The notes: generated by a model not told the origin, from the sequence alone. 64,000 nucleotides of DNA from JAXGXJ01 sp963829545 (GCA_963829545.1 CAWHIX010000009.1:124001-188000), one strand, 5' to 3'. Shown: positions 1 through 10,331, counted from the stretch's first letter. Program-made: numbers and translations.

Positions 1-46
1 AGCGGATCGACCCCGGGGCAACCGGGATACTTGTCGGCAACCGCCT

Positions 47-241
47 TCACTGCTGGGTGTACTCCGCCTCGACATACTGCCAGGGGGTCTCGTCGGCCAG
101 ACCGTGTCCCGGCCAATCGACGAACTGCAGGCCGAGCAGCTCGAAGACCTTCGCGGGAGCGACCGGCCTGGCCTGGAAGTCGGGCCGGAAATCCTCGTGG
201 TACTTGATGAGGGCCGCGGCCGACTTCTCGTAGTCGTACAT
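47..241 (-). CDS. Uroporphyrinogen decarboxylase (URO-D) family N-terminal fragment
   Basis: The 64-residue product starts MYDYEKSAAALI and carries a WPGHGL segment and a YVEAEY segment, which resemble the N-terminal part of URO-D-fold proteins. Full members have 300 or more residues, so this is only a fragment. The ATG at 241 follows an AGAGGG ribosome site. After the stop, another frame reads AVADKYPGCPGV up to the window edge, so either a frameshift or a real truncation is possible. URO-D-fold proteins include haem-pathway decarboxylases and corrinoid methyltransferases, and nothing here separates these. It lies 247 bp downstream of the thiolase gene on the same strand; that gap shows no clear site. 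Confidence 0.45.
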   Translation of the reverse strand: MYDYEKSAAALIKYHEDFRPDFQARPVAPAKVFELLGLQFVDWPGHGLADETPWQYVEAEYTQQ

Positions 242-488
242 GGGACCCTCTTTGTGCCCGCTGAACTTGCCTAGTAGAACCCCACCGTCGCCGAGACGGG
301 CACGCGGGCCGCTTCTGGTAAGGTGAGGGCGTCGAGAGCAGCCGGACTTGCCCTCGGTATTCGCTGCGCACGGATCGCTCGCGAATGCCACCCCGGGCGC
401 GTCCAGCCAGCGATGGAAGGGCCGTTCGCTGCTTCCTTCAGTCCAATTGGTCCCAGTTTTCGAACATGGGATCGCGGCCTCGCGTCGG

Positions 489-1673
489 CTAGCCGAGCTC
501 GTTGCCGGCAATAAGCACGCTCACGGTGGCGGAGCCCGGCTCTCCTCCCTGATTGTGGGTCAGACCCAGGCGCGGGTTCTTGACCTGGCGCGGGCCGGCC
601 TTGCCCTGAAGCTGCTTGTAGACCTCGTAGAGCATGCGCAGACCCGTGGCACCGATGGGGTGGCCGAAGCACTTGAGACCACCGTCGGTATTCACCGGCA
701 GTTCGCCGTCGAGCTCGAAGGTGCCCGCTTCGATGTCGTCACTTACCCGGCCCCGGGGGCTGAACTGCAGGTCTTCCATGATGGTGAGTTCGGTGATGGA
801 GAAGCAATCGTGCACCTCGGCGATGCTGATCTCCTTGCGCGGGTCCTTGATGCCGGCTTCCTTGTAGGCGGCCATGCCCCCGCGGTAGGTCTCCTCCACG
901 TGAGCCAGGTCGTAGACCTGGCTCATCCAGCCCTCGCGCGCGCTCTGGCATATGGTGGCGGCTTTGATGTAGATGGGATCCGGCCTGAACTTCTTGGCCA
1001 AGTCGGCCCGGCAGATCACGGCAGCCGCCGCCCCGTCGCTCACCCCGCAGCAGTCGTACAGGCCCAGCGGATAGGCGATCATGGGGGCGTTGATGGCCTG
1101 CTCCAGGGTGATCTCCCGCTGGAAGTGGGCCTTGGGGTTGAGCGAGCCGTTGTGATGGTTCTTGACGGCGATCTGCCCGAGAAGCTTCTTTCCTTCCTCG
1201 AAGCTCAGACCGTACTTGGCGAAGTAGCCGGTGGCCAGCATGGCAAAGCCGGCCGCAGGTGTCTGCGTGGTAACCCGGTAGCTCCAGGTGGCGACAGGAC
1301 GGGTCTGCGGCAGGCCGGTGAACCCAGTGTCCTTCAGCTTCTCGGCCCCGACCGCCAGCACGACGTCGTACACGCCGGCGGCCACGGCGTAGGAAGCCGC
1401 TCGGATGGCCTCCGATCCGGTAGCGCACTGGTTCTCCACGTGCGTCACAGGGATGTAGGCGAGTTTCAGCGGGGTCGACATGATAGAGCCCGACTCACCC
1501 GCGAAGACGCTTCCCCACCAAGCCGCTTCTATGTCCTTGGGCCCGATGCCGGCGTCTTCAAAAGCTTCATATGCCGCATCGATTATCATGTCTTCCAGGC
1601 TTTGGCCCCAGTTCTCTCCGAACTTGACGCAGCCCATGCCCACGATGGCGACTCTATCTTTGATGCTATCCAC
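489..1673 (-). CDS. Thiolase-family acyltransferase (SCP-x/PhlC type)
   Basis: Thiolase fold of about 395 residues. It has the nucleophile cysteine in ENQCATGSEA, the KCFGHPIGATG motif with the second active-site region, and a C-terminal THNQGG segment. This SCP-x-like branch usually works with a DUF35/OB-fold partner rather than as a classical acetoacetyl-CoA thiolase, and the gene just upstream encodes such a partner fused to an HMG-CoA-synthase-like domain. That arrangement matches PhlA-PhlB-PhlC of the diacetylphloroglucinol acyltransferase. I chose the GTG at 1673 because AGGAAGC lies at a good distance; a GTG at 1688 is possible. It overlaps the upstream gene by 8 bp, so it is probably translationally coupled. 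The substrate is unknown; C-acylation or deacylation of a polyphenol is an inference. Confidence 0.85.
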   Translation of the reverse strand: MDSIKDRVAIVGMGCVKFGENWGQSLEDMIIDAAYEAFEDAGIGPKDIEAAWWGSVFAGESGSIMSTPLKLAYIPVTHVENQCATGSEAIRAASYAVAAGVYDVVLAVGAEKLKDTGFTGLPQTRPVATWSYRVTTQTPAAGFAMLATGYFAKYGLSFEEGKKLLGQIAVKNHHNGSLNPKAHFQREITLEQAINAPMIAYPLGLYDCCGVSDGAAAAVICRADLAKKFRPDPIYIKAATICQSAREGWMSQVYDLAHVEETYRGGMAAYKEAGIKDPRKEISIAEVHDCFSITELTIMEDLQFSPRGRVSDDIEAGTFELDGELPVNTDGGLKCFGHPIGATGLRMLYEVYKQLQGKAGPRQVKNPRLGLTHNQGGEPGSATVSVLIAGNELG

Positions 1674-3112
1674 AGCTTGCTTCCTCACATCTCACCGGCC
1701 GGCACTTCCACCAGTAGTTGTGGATACCTCCGACGTAGTAGAGCCGACGGAAGGTCATTTCAAGAGGCAGTCCTACCTCGATCGCGGCCGGTTCTCGGTC
1801 GGTCATGTCGCACATGATGCGACCGCCACCCTCGAAATCGACGAACGTAACGGTCACGGGCGGATCGGTGCTTTCCACCACGTAGTCATGCGAGAAGGAG
1901 AACACCTTCGCCGGTACATCGACAAAGCTGTAGGGTTCCATCTCGTCCTTGGTGTGGCAGTTCACGCAGACGCGTTGTGGCGGGTATTGCGGCGTGCCGC
2001 AGACCTTGCACTTGGTGCCCGTCAGACGCAATTCCCAGGGCACTTCCCGCCACTGGGCCGCCGGCGAGGGCGTGCGCAGCTCCAGCGACGGGCGGGCTGG
2101 CGGCTGTATCGTGACCAGTTCGCGCCAGCGCAGATACTTGGCATAGCTCTGAAGGCTGCTCTTGGAAGCCAGGTGCCCCCGGATACCTCGCCGCTCCGTG
2201 AGAGACCCGATCTGCTCGGTGGCCTCCAGAACCACTACATCGCACCCGTTGCCATAGCTGGCCAGCAGTATCTTCTCGCCGCTCTTGGCCCGCTCGAGCG
2301 CGGCCACCAGACTCATCAGGCTCATGGCGCAGCCGGTGTCACCGACCCCCACGTGCAAGACGTCCTGGACCTGCGTCTTCTCGTCAAAGCCCAGCTTCTG
2401 CACCAGAGCACGCAGCTGGCGGGCGTTGGGCGAATTGAGCGCCACATGCGCGATGTCTGCCGGTGCCAGACCGTGCTTCTTCAGCGCGGCCGACACGCTC
2501 TCCCTCATCACGCGACCGAAGCCCTCGTCCATGGCGAAGCGGTCTTCGGCCGAACGAACGAACGTGTCCTTGTCCGAGCGCCAGGTGTCCTGGATCTCGT
2601 AGTACCTGGTCTCGAACTGCTTCACCTCGGCGATGGTTCCGTCGCGCGCTCACGAGCAGAGCCGCGGCGCCGTCGCCGAAGTTCATCTCGGCAGGTCCGG
2701 AGGGATAGCCGAGACGAGTATCCGCGGCACACACCAGGATGTTCTGCGCCGAGCCGCTCACCACCGCGTCCAGGGCCGCCCTGAGGGCGTTCGTGCCGCT
2801 CCTGAGGGAGCCGGAGAAGTCCATGGTGGCCGCTTCCGGAGCCAGGCCCAGAACGGCGGCGATGAGAGCTGCGCTCTGCTTTTCTCGATAGGGTGCCGTG
2901 GTGGACGCGAAATAGAGTCCCCCGATGGACGCACGATCGATGCCCGTCAGGCAGTCCCGAGCGGCGGCCACGGCCATGGTCAAGCTGTCCTCGTCGTAGC
3001 CGGCAACGGCCCGATCGCCAGGACCGGCCGCATTTCCCCAGGCTTTGGCTATCTCAGCCCGACTGAGCCTGTAATAGGGTATGTAAGCTCCATAGGAGGC
3101 TATTCCGGCCAT
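1666..3112 (-). CDS. HMG-CoA-synthase-like / zinc-ribbon OB-fold (DUF35) fusion protein
   Basis: About 480 residues once one frame change near 2647 is repaired. Residues 1-320 are a thiolase-superfamily HMG-CoA-synthase/KAS-like domain (MAGIASYGAYIPYY; FGDGAAALLVS; the VALNSPNAR region). The last 140 residues are a DUF35 module with a four-Cys zinc ribbon (CKVCG and CVNCH) followed by an OB fold. At the usual nucleophile position of HMG-CoA synthases the segment reads DFSGSLRSG, with no cysteine, so catalysis probably rests on the neighbouring thiolase, as in PhlACB complexes. The ATG at 3112 follows GAGAGATCGAC, 11 bp after the Fe-S subunit gene. The break is one extra base in a GCGCGC run and looks like a sequence error. 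Confidence 0.8.
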
Positions 3113-3123
3113 GTCGATCTCTC

Positions 3124-3956
3124 TTACTTGCTCAGCACGATATCGCCGAGATAGATGTCCTTGGCGGTCTTGGCTTCGCAGCTCGCCTCTTTGTAGCCGG
3201 CCGCTGCGATCTTCACAGTGAACGCGGTGTTCGCGGGCAGGCCCTCGAACTCGAAGTCACCGAAGCCGTTGGTCTTGGCGGTCCGAGTCGTGCCCTCGCC
3301 GGCGAGGGTCACGGTGATGTCCTTGGCCACTTCGTCTATGTCACCGTAGATGACGGTGCCGGCCACGAACTTCTTGGGCAGACCCCGGTAGGTGACCTTC
3401 TCTCCCAGAGCGTATTGGGGGCCCAGGACCTCGGTGGCGCCGGCGGCCACCAGGCGGGCCACGGCGCTCGCGGGGTCGTCCAGATCGCCAAAGACGAGCG
3501 CGCCCGAGGGGCACGATTCCACACAGCGGGGCTCCGGCTCGCCCGCGTCCAGGAGATGAGCGCAGAAGGTGCACTTCTGGGCCAGCTGCAGCTCTTCGTT
3601 CCACTCGATCCTGACGATAGGGGCAGGTCTTCACCAGCTCCTTGTTGCCCTTGGCCTTCTCCGGGTCGATGAGTACGATGCCGTCCGCTCTGCCGGTAGA
3701 TGGCACCGGTCTGGTCGAGCTTCACGCAGGCGGCCTCGGCGCAGTGGCTGCAGGTCACGGGAACGTAGTCCACCTTGACGTGCGGGTACTTGCCCCGCTC
3801 GATCTCATTGACTTTGAGCCAGTTGCCGCCGCTCATGGGCTGAGGAGCCGAGTAGCCCGGATAGTCGTTGCCGGCATATTCGTCGCGGCAGGTGAGGAAG
3901 CAGTTGTAGCATCCTACGCACTTGTCGATATCGATCGCCATTCCGAATCTGGTCAC
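3124..3956 (-). CDS. Transhydroxylase-type Fe-S (small) subunit ThS1, BthS-like
   Basis: About 277 residues after repair of two frame changes (near 3690 and 3620). It has ferredoxin motifs CVGCYNCFLTC, CSHCAEAAC, a lone TCPY cysteine and CTFC with RCVESC. That is twelve cysteines, enough for three [4Fe-4S] clusters, as in the small subunit of Pelobacter pyrogallol-phloroglucinol transhydroxylase (274 residues). The last 100 residues form a transthyretin/carboxypeptidase-regulatory-like beta domain (TNGFGDFEFEGL), also present in that enzyme. There is no Tat or Sec signal, so it should be cytoplasmic. The GTG at 3956 follows GGGAGGCGTAAGAA, 3 bp after ThL1. It is the only small subunit near ThL1 and ThL2, and may also serve the orphan ThL3. 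Confidence 0.85.
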
Positions 3957-3959
3957 TTC

Positions 3960-6492
3960 TTACGCCTCCCACTTACAGACTTCAACGAGAAAGGACATGT
4001 TGGCTTCGCCGTAGGCGTTCTTGCTGGTCATGCGCGAATGCGACAGCAGGTTCACGCACCCGCCCCGGTCGATCGAATCGGCGTTGCCCGGCTCCAGCGG
4101 ATCGTACTTGGCCGCGGCCTGGTAGGAATGGAGCAGTCCGGGACGGCAGCGTTCGGTCACCAGAGCCACACCGAGCACTCGGGCGCGGTCGTTGTAGACC
4201 ATGACGAGGTCGCCGTCCTTGATGCCCCGCGCTTCCGCGTCGTCGGGGTTCAGGCGCATGGGCCAGTAGGCGTACCCGTCCTTGACGATGCGGTGCTGGC
4301 GAATGTCGTTCAGCCACTCGATCTTGTTGTCCTGGTGGGTGTGGTAGGAGTGCTTGGCGTGCGGCGTCATGAGTATGAGCGGGTACTTCTTGGCCAATTC
4401 CGACTCGTGCCCCTCGTAGAGGGGGATGTAGCGCGGCATGGGGGGCCGCTCCTCGTCGTCGGGGAAGTACTCCTGCAGCCTCGTGCGGATGAACTCGATC
4501 TTGCCGCTCGGGGTAGCCAGTTCTGTTGCCTTGTCGGTCCCCTGCAGCGGGTTGAAGCGGTCGGGGGTGTCGACCGGCCGGCCCTCGTAGTACCACTTGT
4601 TGGAGACGGTGGGCTTGTAGTCCTCAGGCAGCGACGGCACCACGAAGTAGCCCTTCTTCTTGAACTCCTCGTAGGTCACGTGTTTGGGCAGGTCGGTGTA
4701 GTCGAAGACCTTCCGGATCCAGTCCTCTTCCGAGTTGCCCTCGGTGTACTCCTCCAGGAAGCCCAGGCGCTCGGCCAGTTCGCAGTAGATCTGGTAGTCG
4801 GGCTTGGATTCCCACAAAGGCTCGATGCACTTCTGCTGGTACATCAAGATGCGGTGGTTGCAGTTGACGTTGCCGTTGCCGTAGCCGCCCGGCTGAGCCC
4901 ACTCGGAGATATCTTCGTGCTCGAAGTTGGTGCTTGCCGGCAGGATGACGTCGCCGAAGGTGGTCTCGCTCTGCCAGTGGCAATCCTGCATGACCACGAA
5001 CTCCAGCTTGGGCGACTGGTACATGCGCACCCATTTGCTGGTGTCGGTCATGGTGGAGATGAAGGAGCCGCCATGGCGGTGGATCATGCGGATCTCGGCG
5101 CCGTTCGGCCCGGGCTCGGGGTACTGCATGGGCTTGAACTGCTGTTCTGCATACTGCACGCAGAAGCCCTCGCCCAGCCACTCGATGTGGCCGTCGAGGA
5201 TGGCCTCGGGCAGCATGATTCGGTAGACCTTCTGGGTGACCTCGTTACGATCCGGGAAGGTGGCCTGCTTGGCGACCAGGCCGAAGACGTCCCAGCCCAC
5301 ATCGGAGTAGCCGGCGCTCTTGAAGCTCATGTCGAGGGGCGCGCCGTGAGCGGTACCGCCCCAGAGGTTGACCCCGTCCCTGCCGATGCCCGTCATGGCG
5401 GCCAGGTGGATCATGAGGCTGCACCACTCGGTGGCGTACGAGTTGCGACAGGCGCCGGCGGTGCCGTACTGGGTGCCCGTGGCGATCATGGTCTTCTTGG
5501 AGGCCCACTGCTGGGCCAACGCCTTTATGGTGTGAGCGGGGATGTCGCAGATGGGGGCAGCCCACGCCGGTGACTTGGGGATACCGTCGGTCTCGCCCAG
5601 GATGTATGCCTTCCACTCATCGAAGTGGACGGTGCGGTTCTCGATGAACCAGTGGTCGTAGGTGTCGTCCACTATCCACTGGTAGGCGATGGCCTGGGCC
5701 AAAGCGGCGTCGGTGCCGGGCCGAGGAGCCAGCCACTTGTCGGCCATGTGCGCGGCGGTGGCGTTGCAGTAGGGGTCGATGAAGATGCCCGTGACACCCA
5801 GTTCGCGGAGCCACTCCCTCCAGATGACCGTCTCCTGGCCGCCATAGCCGCCGGCGGAGGTGTTGGGATCGACCGACCAGTACATCACCTGCTCGGTGTG
5901 CTTCAGAGCCTCGGCCAGCATGTCGAAGGCGTCGCATCTGGCCGAAGCGCCAGTACCAGCCCCAGGTATGCATACTGCCCCAGTGCCAGCCTTCCCACGA
6001 ATCCGGGTTGTCCAGCAGCTGGGTGTAGCCCAGGATGTTGTAGAAGCGGGGCATGGGGCCCATCTTGTAGTAGAGGAGCCCATAGTTGTGGTGGGAGGAC
6101 ACGAAGGCTGTGACGGCTGCCTTCCCGTAGGTCCCCTGGATACGCTTGGTCTCGCTGGCGACGATGTCGAGGGCCTCGTCCCAGCTGATGCGCACGTACT
6201 CGTCCTTGCCCCTGAGCTCGGGATGCCGCTCGCCGTTGGGGTCGAAGTTCTTGCGCTTCATGGGGTACTTGATGCGGTTCTCCGCATACACCCGCATGCG
6301 CTCGGCTATGTTGAAGGAGTTGATGGTGGTCTTACGCGGATCGGAGAACTTCTTGCCCCTGGCCTCGATGGTCCAGCGGCCGCCGTCCTCTTCCGTCAGG
6401 CGCAGGGGTCGCATACGGGTGATGACCCCGTCATTGACGGTGACCTTGACCATGCCCCCGATGCAACAGTTGATGAATTCTTGCTCTGCCAT
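3960..6492 (-). CDS. Molybdopterin transhydroxylase-like large subunit ThL1
   Basis: About 844 residues with one frame change near 5943. Bis-MGD enzyme of the DMSO-reductase family. It lacks an N-terminal Cys cluster motif, and a serine is the likely Mo ligand (Ser165 in PDSWEGWH). Asp164, and His134 in SSHHN, sit ten residues before Asp174/Ser175/His144 of Pelobacter pyrogallol hydroxytransferase, so the catalytic trio is kept. A GY pair (SAGYSDVG) may hold the catalytic tyrosine. There is no export signal, so it should be cytoplasmic. The ATG at 6492 directly abuts the ThL2 stop. ThL1 and ThL2 are clear tandem paralogues with long near-identical DNA blocks. The substrate is probably a polyhydroxybenzene such as pyrogallol, resorcinol or hydroxyhydroquinone; I cannot choose. 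Confidence 0.85.
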
Positions 6493-9030
6493 TTAGGCCT
6501 CCCACTTTGCTACGTCGACCAGACATGAGTTGTTCGCCTCGCCCGGCGCGTTCTTCGACACCATCTTCGAAGGAGTCAGCAGGTTGACGCAGCCGCCTCT
6601 GTCGGGGCTGCCCGCCTTGCCCGGCTCCAGGGGGTCGTACTTGGCCGCGGCCTCATAGGAATGGATGGTGCCGGGCCGCACGCGCTCGGTCACGTGCGCG
6701 ATGCACAGTACCGTGGCCCGGTCGTTGAACAGCTTGACTATGTCGCCCTCTTTGATACCCCTGACCTCAGCATCGGACGGGTGGATGCGCGCCGGCCACC
6801 AAGCATAGCCGTCCTTCTTCACGCGGTGACCGGGGATGTCGTCCAACCAGAAGCTCTTGTTGTCGTTGTGCGTGTGATACGAGAAGCGCGGGTGCGGGCT
6901 GATCATCTGCAGCGGATACTCGTCCGAGAGCCCCGGTGTGTCGTAGCCCTCCCAACTGGGGATGTAGCGCGCCATGGGCGGCCGCTCCTCGTCATCGGGG
7001 TCGAAAGCCGTGAGGGTCTGACTGACGAACTCCACTTTGCCCGAGGGCGTGGCCAAGCCACTGCCCGTCTTGGGCGGTCCGGGGGGAGTCCTGTCCTCGG
7101 AATACACGTCGCTCTCGCGACCTTCGTAGAACCAGCGGAAGGAGACCCGGGGTTCCTCGTCGGCGGGCATCGCCGGCACCACGAAGTAGCCCTTCTCGGT
7201 GAACTCCTCCCAGGTTACATACTTGGGCAGGTCGGACTTGTCGAACACGATGCGGTTCCAGTCGTCGATGCTGTGACCTTCGGTGTACTCGTCCTTGAAG
7301 CCCAGACGCTCGGCCAGCAGCGTGTAGATATCGTAGTCGGGTTTGGACTCCCACAGAGGGTCGATGCACTTCTCTTGATAGATGCATATGCGATGGTTGC
7401 TGTTGAAATCGTTGAACCCGTAGCCACCGGCCGCCCCCCACTCGGACAAGTCGGAGTGCTCGAAGTTGGTGGAAGCCGGCAGGATCACGTCGCCGAACCT
7501 GGTCTCGCTCTGCCAGTGGCAATCCTGCATGACCACGAACTCGAGATTGGGATGCTGGTACATCCGCACCCACTTGTTGGTGTCGGTCATGCTGCTGATG
7601 AAGGAGCCGCCATGCCGATGGATCATCTTGATGGGCGCGCCGTTCGGCCCCGGCTCCGGGCAGGTGAAACGCGCGTACTGCTGCTCGATGGAGTTGCCGC
7701 AGAAACCTTCGCCGATCCAACTCACCGGCGGATCCATCACGATCTCGGGCAGGAGGATGCGGTAGGTCTTTTGGGTCACCGGATTCCCATGGGGGAAGTA
7801 GGACTTCTCGGCCACGGTTCCGAAAGCATCCCAGCCGTTATCGGAGTAGCCGAACATCTTGAAGCGGTAATCTATCGGAGCGGCGCCGGCAGTGCCGCCC
7901 CAGAAGTTCACGCCCGGCCTGCCGAAGCCCTGCATGGCCATCAGGTAGATGCACAGCCTGGCCCACTCGGTGGCGTAGGCCTGCCGGCAGGCGCCGGTGG
8001 CCCCGAAGATGCTGCCCACGGCCAACATGGTCTTCTTGGCCGCCCACTCCCGAGCCAGCGAGCGGATGGTGTGAGCCGGGATGTCGCAGATCTCGGCAGC
8101 CCACTCGGGGGTGCGAGGCGCGCCCCCATCCTCGCCCAGGATGTGCTTCTTCCACTCCACGAACCCGTAGGTGCGGTTCTCGACGAAGAAGTGGTCGTAG
8201 GTGTCCTCGGTGAGCCACACGTAGCCGATGGCCTCGGCCAGCGCGGCGTCGGTGCCGGGCCGCGGGGCAAGCCACTTGTCGCCCATACTCCCCGCCGTGC
8301 AGTTGCAGTACGGGTCGATGACCACGAACTGGATGCCCAGCTCCTTCATCCACACACGCCAGATGAGGTTCTCCTGGCCGGAGTACATGTAGGAGGTGCT
8401 GTTGGGGTCCACCGACCAGAAGACGACTTGTTCGGTGTTCTTGAGCGCGTCCTGCAGAAGTTCGGACTGCTCGCAATGCCCGAGACGCCACCAGTAGCCC
8501 CAGGTGTGGGTCGCGCCCCAGTGCCAGCCCTCCCAGCTGTCGGGGTTGTCCAGGCACATGCTGTAGCCCAGGATATTGAAGAAGCGCCCCAGAGGGCCCA
8601 GCTTGTAGTGGAGAAAGCCCCAGTTGTGGTGCGAGGAGGTCATGGCCGTGATGGCCGCCGGTCCGTAGGTCTCACGGATGCGCGTGATCTCGCCCGCGAC
8701 CAGGTCTAAGGCCTCGTCCCAGGAGATGCGCTCGTATTCGTCCTTACCGCGCAGTTCGGGATGCCGCTCCCCGTTGGGATCGAAGTTCTTGCGCTTGAGT
8801 GGGTAGTGGATGCGATTCTCGTAGACGCGCTGCCGCTCGGGCACCTCGTAGGACTGCAGGGTGGTCTTGCGGGGAGGGCTGAACTTCCTGCCCCGAGCCT
8901 GGATCTCCCACGAAGGAGCGTCCGTGTCGTCGAACACGATGGGGCGCATGCGGGTGATGACCCCGTCCTTGACGTAGACACGCACCGGTCCGCCGACCGT
9001 GCACTGCATATAGACCTTCTCTTCAGACAC
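6493..9030 (-). CDS. Molybdopterin transhydroxylase-like large subunit ThL2
   Basis: An intact 845-residue reading frame and the best-preserved large subunit here. The GTG at 9030 is the likely start because GGGGAGGAAATTA lies directly before it; the longer upstream reading runs through a hairpin. It has the family N-terminus (GGPVRVYVKDG), SSHHN with His134, PDSWEGWHWG with Asp164 and Ser165 (Mo ligand), and a C-terminal MGD-binding region (SPHPRFSYHTHND; DRGGCVNLLTPS). The residue spacing matches pyrogallol hydroxytransferase (875 residues) with a constant offset of ten. The FGYSDNG segment keeps the tyrosine. It is the first gene of ThL2-ThL1-ThS1. Having two large subunits for one small subunit suggests two substrate ranges sharing one electron-transfer partner. 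Confidence 0.88.
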   Translation of the reverse strand: MSEEKVYMQCTVGGPVRVYVKDGVITRMRPIVFDDTDAPSWEIQARGRKFSPPRKTTLQSYEVPERQRVYENRIHYPLKRKNFDPNGERHPELRGKDEYERISWDEALDLVAGEITRIRETYGPAAITAMTSSHHNWGFLHYKLGPLGRFFNILGYSMCLDNPDSWEGWHWGATHTWGYWWRLGHCEQSELLQDALKNTEQVVFWSVDPNSTSYMYSGQENLIWRVWMKELGIQFVVIDPYCNCTAGSMGDKWLAPRPGTDAALAEAIGYVWLTEDTYDHFFVENRTYGFVEWKKHILGEDGGAPRTPEWAAEICDIPAHTIRSLAREWAAKKTMLAVGSIFGATGACRQAYATEWARLCIYLMAMQGFGRPGVNFWGGTAGAAPIDYRFKMFGYSDNGWDAFGTVAEKSYFPHGNPVTQKTYRILLPEIVMDPPVSWIGEGFCGNSIEQQYARFTCPEPGPNGAPIKMIHRHGGSFISSMTDTNKWVRMYQHPNLEFVVMQDCHWQSETRFGDVILPASTNFEHSDLSEWGAAGGYGFNDFNSNHRICIYQEKCIDPLWESKPDYDIYTLLAERLGFKDEYTEGHSIDDWNRIVFDKSDLPKYVTWEEFTEKGYFVVPAMPADEEPRVSFRWFYEGRESDVYSEDRTPPGPPKTGSGLATPSGKVEFVSQTLTAFDPDDEERPPMARYIPSWEGYDTPGLSDEYPLQMISPHPRFSYHTHNDNKSFWLDDIPGHRVKKDGYAWWPARIHPSDAEVRGIKEGDIVKLFNDRATVLCIAHVTERVRPGTIHSYEAAAKYDPLEPGKAGSPDRGGCVNLLTPSKMVSKNAPGEANNSCLVDVAKWEA

Positions 9031-9088
9031 TAATTTCCTCCCCGAACGGTCGCGCGTAGCGCGCAGTCCTTCAGCGAAGCCTGCTGGC

Positions 9089-9121
9089 TGTGCCCCTGGC
9101 CCCCGTGGGGCCAGGGGCACA
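9089..9121 (-). terminator. 15-bp perfect hairpin between lactonase and ThL2 genes
   Basis: TGTGCCCCTGGCCCC, a CGT loop, then the exact complement (9107-9121). No U-run follows, so it may be a weak or factor-dependent terminator or an mRNA-stability element. It sits 59 bp upstream of the ThL2 start and could set ThL2 expression apart from the genes before it. Confidence 0.6.
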
Positions 9122-9137
9122 ACACTGGTCAGGCCGG

Positions 9138-10331
9138 TTAGAGCTCGACAAACTGGATGAAGACCGGGTTCTGAACAGCAACTTCCGTCAGGACCTTCAG
9201 GCTCCCATCATTGGCATCTACGGCATACGAGCGGATCACGTCCGCCGGGCGATCTGGGACGAGCAAGAACGCGCCGTCGGGCGAGAGCGTCATGCAGCGG
9301 GTTGCATCCTTGGGATCCTCAGATTTGCTGAGCTCGACCCGTCCGGCCTTCTTGAGATGACCATCCTCAGAGATGCTGTACCAGACGACGTCATCCTGTC
9401 CCCGGTTGTTCATATACACGAAGCGGCCATTCGGATGCACCTGCAAGGTAGCCGTTTCGTTACGTCCCGTGAACCCGGAAAGCGTCGACTGTTTGTCGAT
9501 GAACGTGAGCACCCCGCTGGTGCTATCGAAGTCGAAGGACCAGAGTTCGGAAGAGAACTCGCACGTCATGAACATGCGGCCCTTCTTGTCAAAGGCAGCA
9601 TGCCTGGGACCGGTTCCCGCCGGGCACTGGTAGACGGAGGCGAGCGCCAGTCGTCTTCCTCCGATCCGGTAGACGTAGATCCGCTCCCCCGCCTTCTCGC
9701 ACACCACCAGGAACTTGCCTGTTGGGTCGATCACGACTATGTGCGCGTGAGGACTGGCCTGCGCGTGGCCTCCGCCCTGGGGAGAATCGTTCGGATCCGT
9801 GCCATATCCGGTCAGTACATGCACGTCTTGGACTTCACCGATGGACCCGTCCTCTTCAAGCCCGTACTGGACGACCGTCGAATCGTCATATTCGAACTTC
9901 TCCGCCCACTTGCCATCAGCAGTCTCGACCGCCTTGACCACGTAGTCGAAGAAGCCATGGTTCGCGGTGAAGAGGAGTTTCCTTTCTTCGTCGACGGTGA
10001 TGGAGGCGGGCATCGCCCCTACGGTTGGCTGCTTGTTCAGAAAGGTCAGCTTTCCGGACTGCGGATCGACCCTGAACGACAACACGCCCGAGGCCGGCTT
10101 CTTGGGTCCGCGTCCATCGGTCTTTCTTTCGTCGACCGCATAGAGGACTCCCGCTTTTGGTGCGTAGGTGAGATATCCCGCCCTCTTGGGCATATCCTCC
10201 ACACCGCCTGGAAGGGGCGTGATACTGCTTCCATCCGCGCTGATCTCAAAGACCGAGATGCCTCCGCCCTCGAATCTATCGACGTGATTGCGTCCCACGT
10301 ACGCGATCAGCCGCTTCTTGTCCGTGCTCAT
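9138..10331 (-). CDS. Lactonase-family beta-propeller protein
   Basis: 397 residues, intact. The repeated blades (for example ASPHAHIVVIDPTGKF, GPRHAAFDKKGRMF, ETATLQVHPNGRFVY, ATRCMTLSPDGAFLLVPD) are typical of the 7-bladed 6-phosphogluconolactonase/lactonase family (YbhE type). There is no signal peptide, so it is cytoplasmic. The ATG at 10331 follows AGGAGAACAGGC. It is 31 bp downstream of the M29-like gene and so probably co-transcribed. In this aromatic-degradation setting it may open a lactone made from a ring-cleavage product, but that is only inferred from position. Confidence 0.8.
   Translation of the reverse strand: MSTDKKRLIAYVGRNHVDRFEGGGISVFEISADGSSITPLPGGVEDMPKRAGYLTYAPKAGVLYAVDERKTDGRGPKKPASGVLSFRVDPQSGKLTFLNKQPTVGAMPASITVDEERKLLFTANHGFFDYVVKAVETADGKWAEKFEYDDSTVVQYGLEEDGSIGEVQDVHVLTGYGTDPNDSPQGGGHAQASPHAHIVVIDPTGKFLVVCEKAGERIYVYRIGGRRLALASVYQCPAGTGPRHAAFDKKGRMFMTCEFSSELWSFDFDSTSGVLTFIDKQSTLSGFTGRNETATLQVHPNGRFVYMNNRGQDDVVWYSISEDGHLKKAGRVELSKSEDPKDATRCMTLSPDGAFLLVPDRPADVIRSYAVDANDGSLKVLTEVAVQNPVFIQFVEL

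Noticed and set aside
489..1673. Classical acetoacetyl-CoA thiolase completing acetyl-CoA release
   Set aside because: It belongs to the SCP-x/PhlC-like branch and pairs with an HMGCS/OB-fold partner, so a degradative thiolase role is not supported.
3642..5573. A 643-residue plus-strand reading frame opposite ThL1
   Set aside because: Antisense shadow of a high-GC gene: it has low-complexity Val/Gly/Asp content, no domain and no ribosome site, while the minus strand carries conserved transhydroxylase motifs.
6493..9030. Formate dehydrogenase or nitrate reductase alpha subunit
   Set aside because: No N-terminal Cys cluster motif and no Cys or Sec Mo ligand; the D-S-W serine and His spacing match the pyrogallol transhydroxylase group.
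9089..9121. Riboswitch before ThL2
   Set aside because: A single perfect hairpin with no conserved junctions or aptamer-like elements; better explained as a terminator or stability hairpin.
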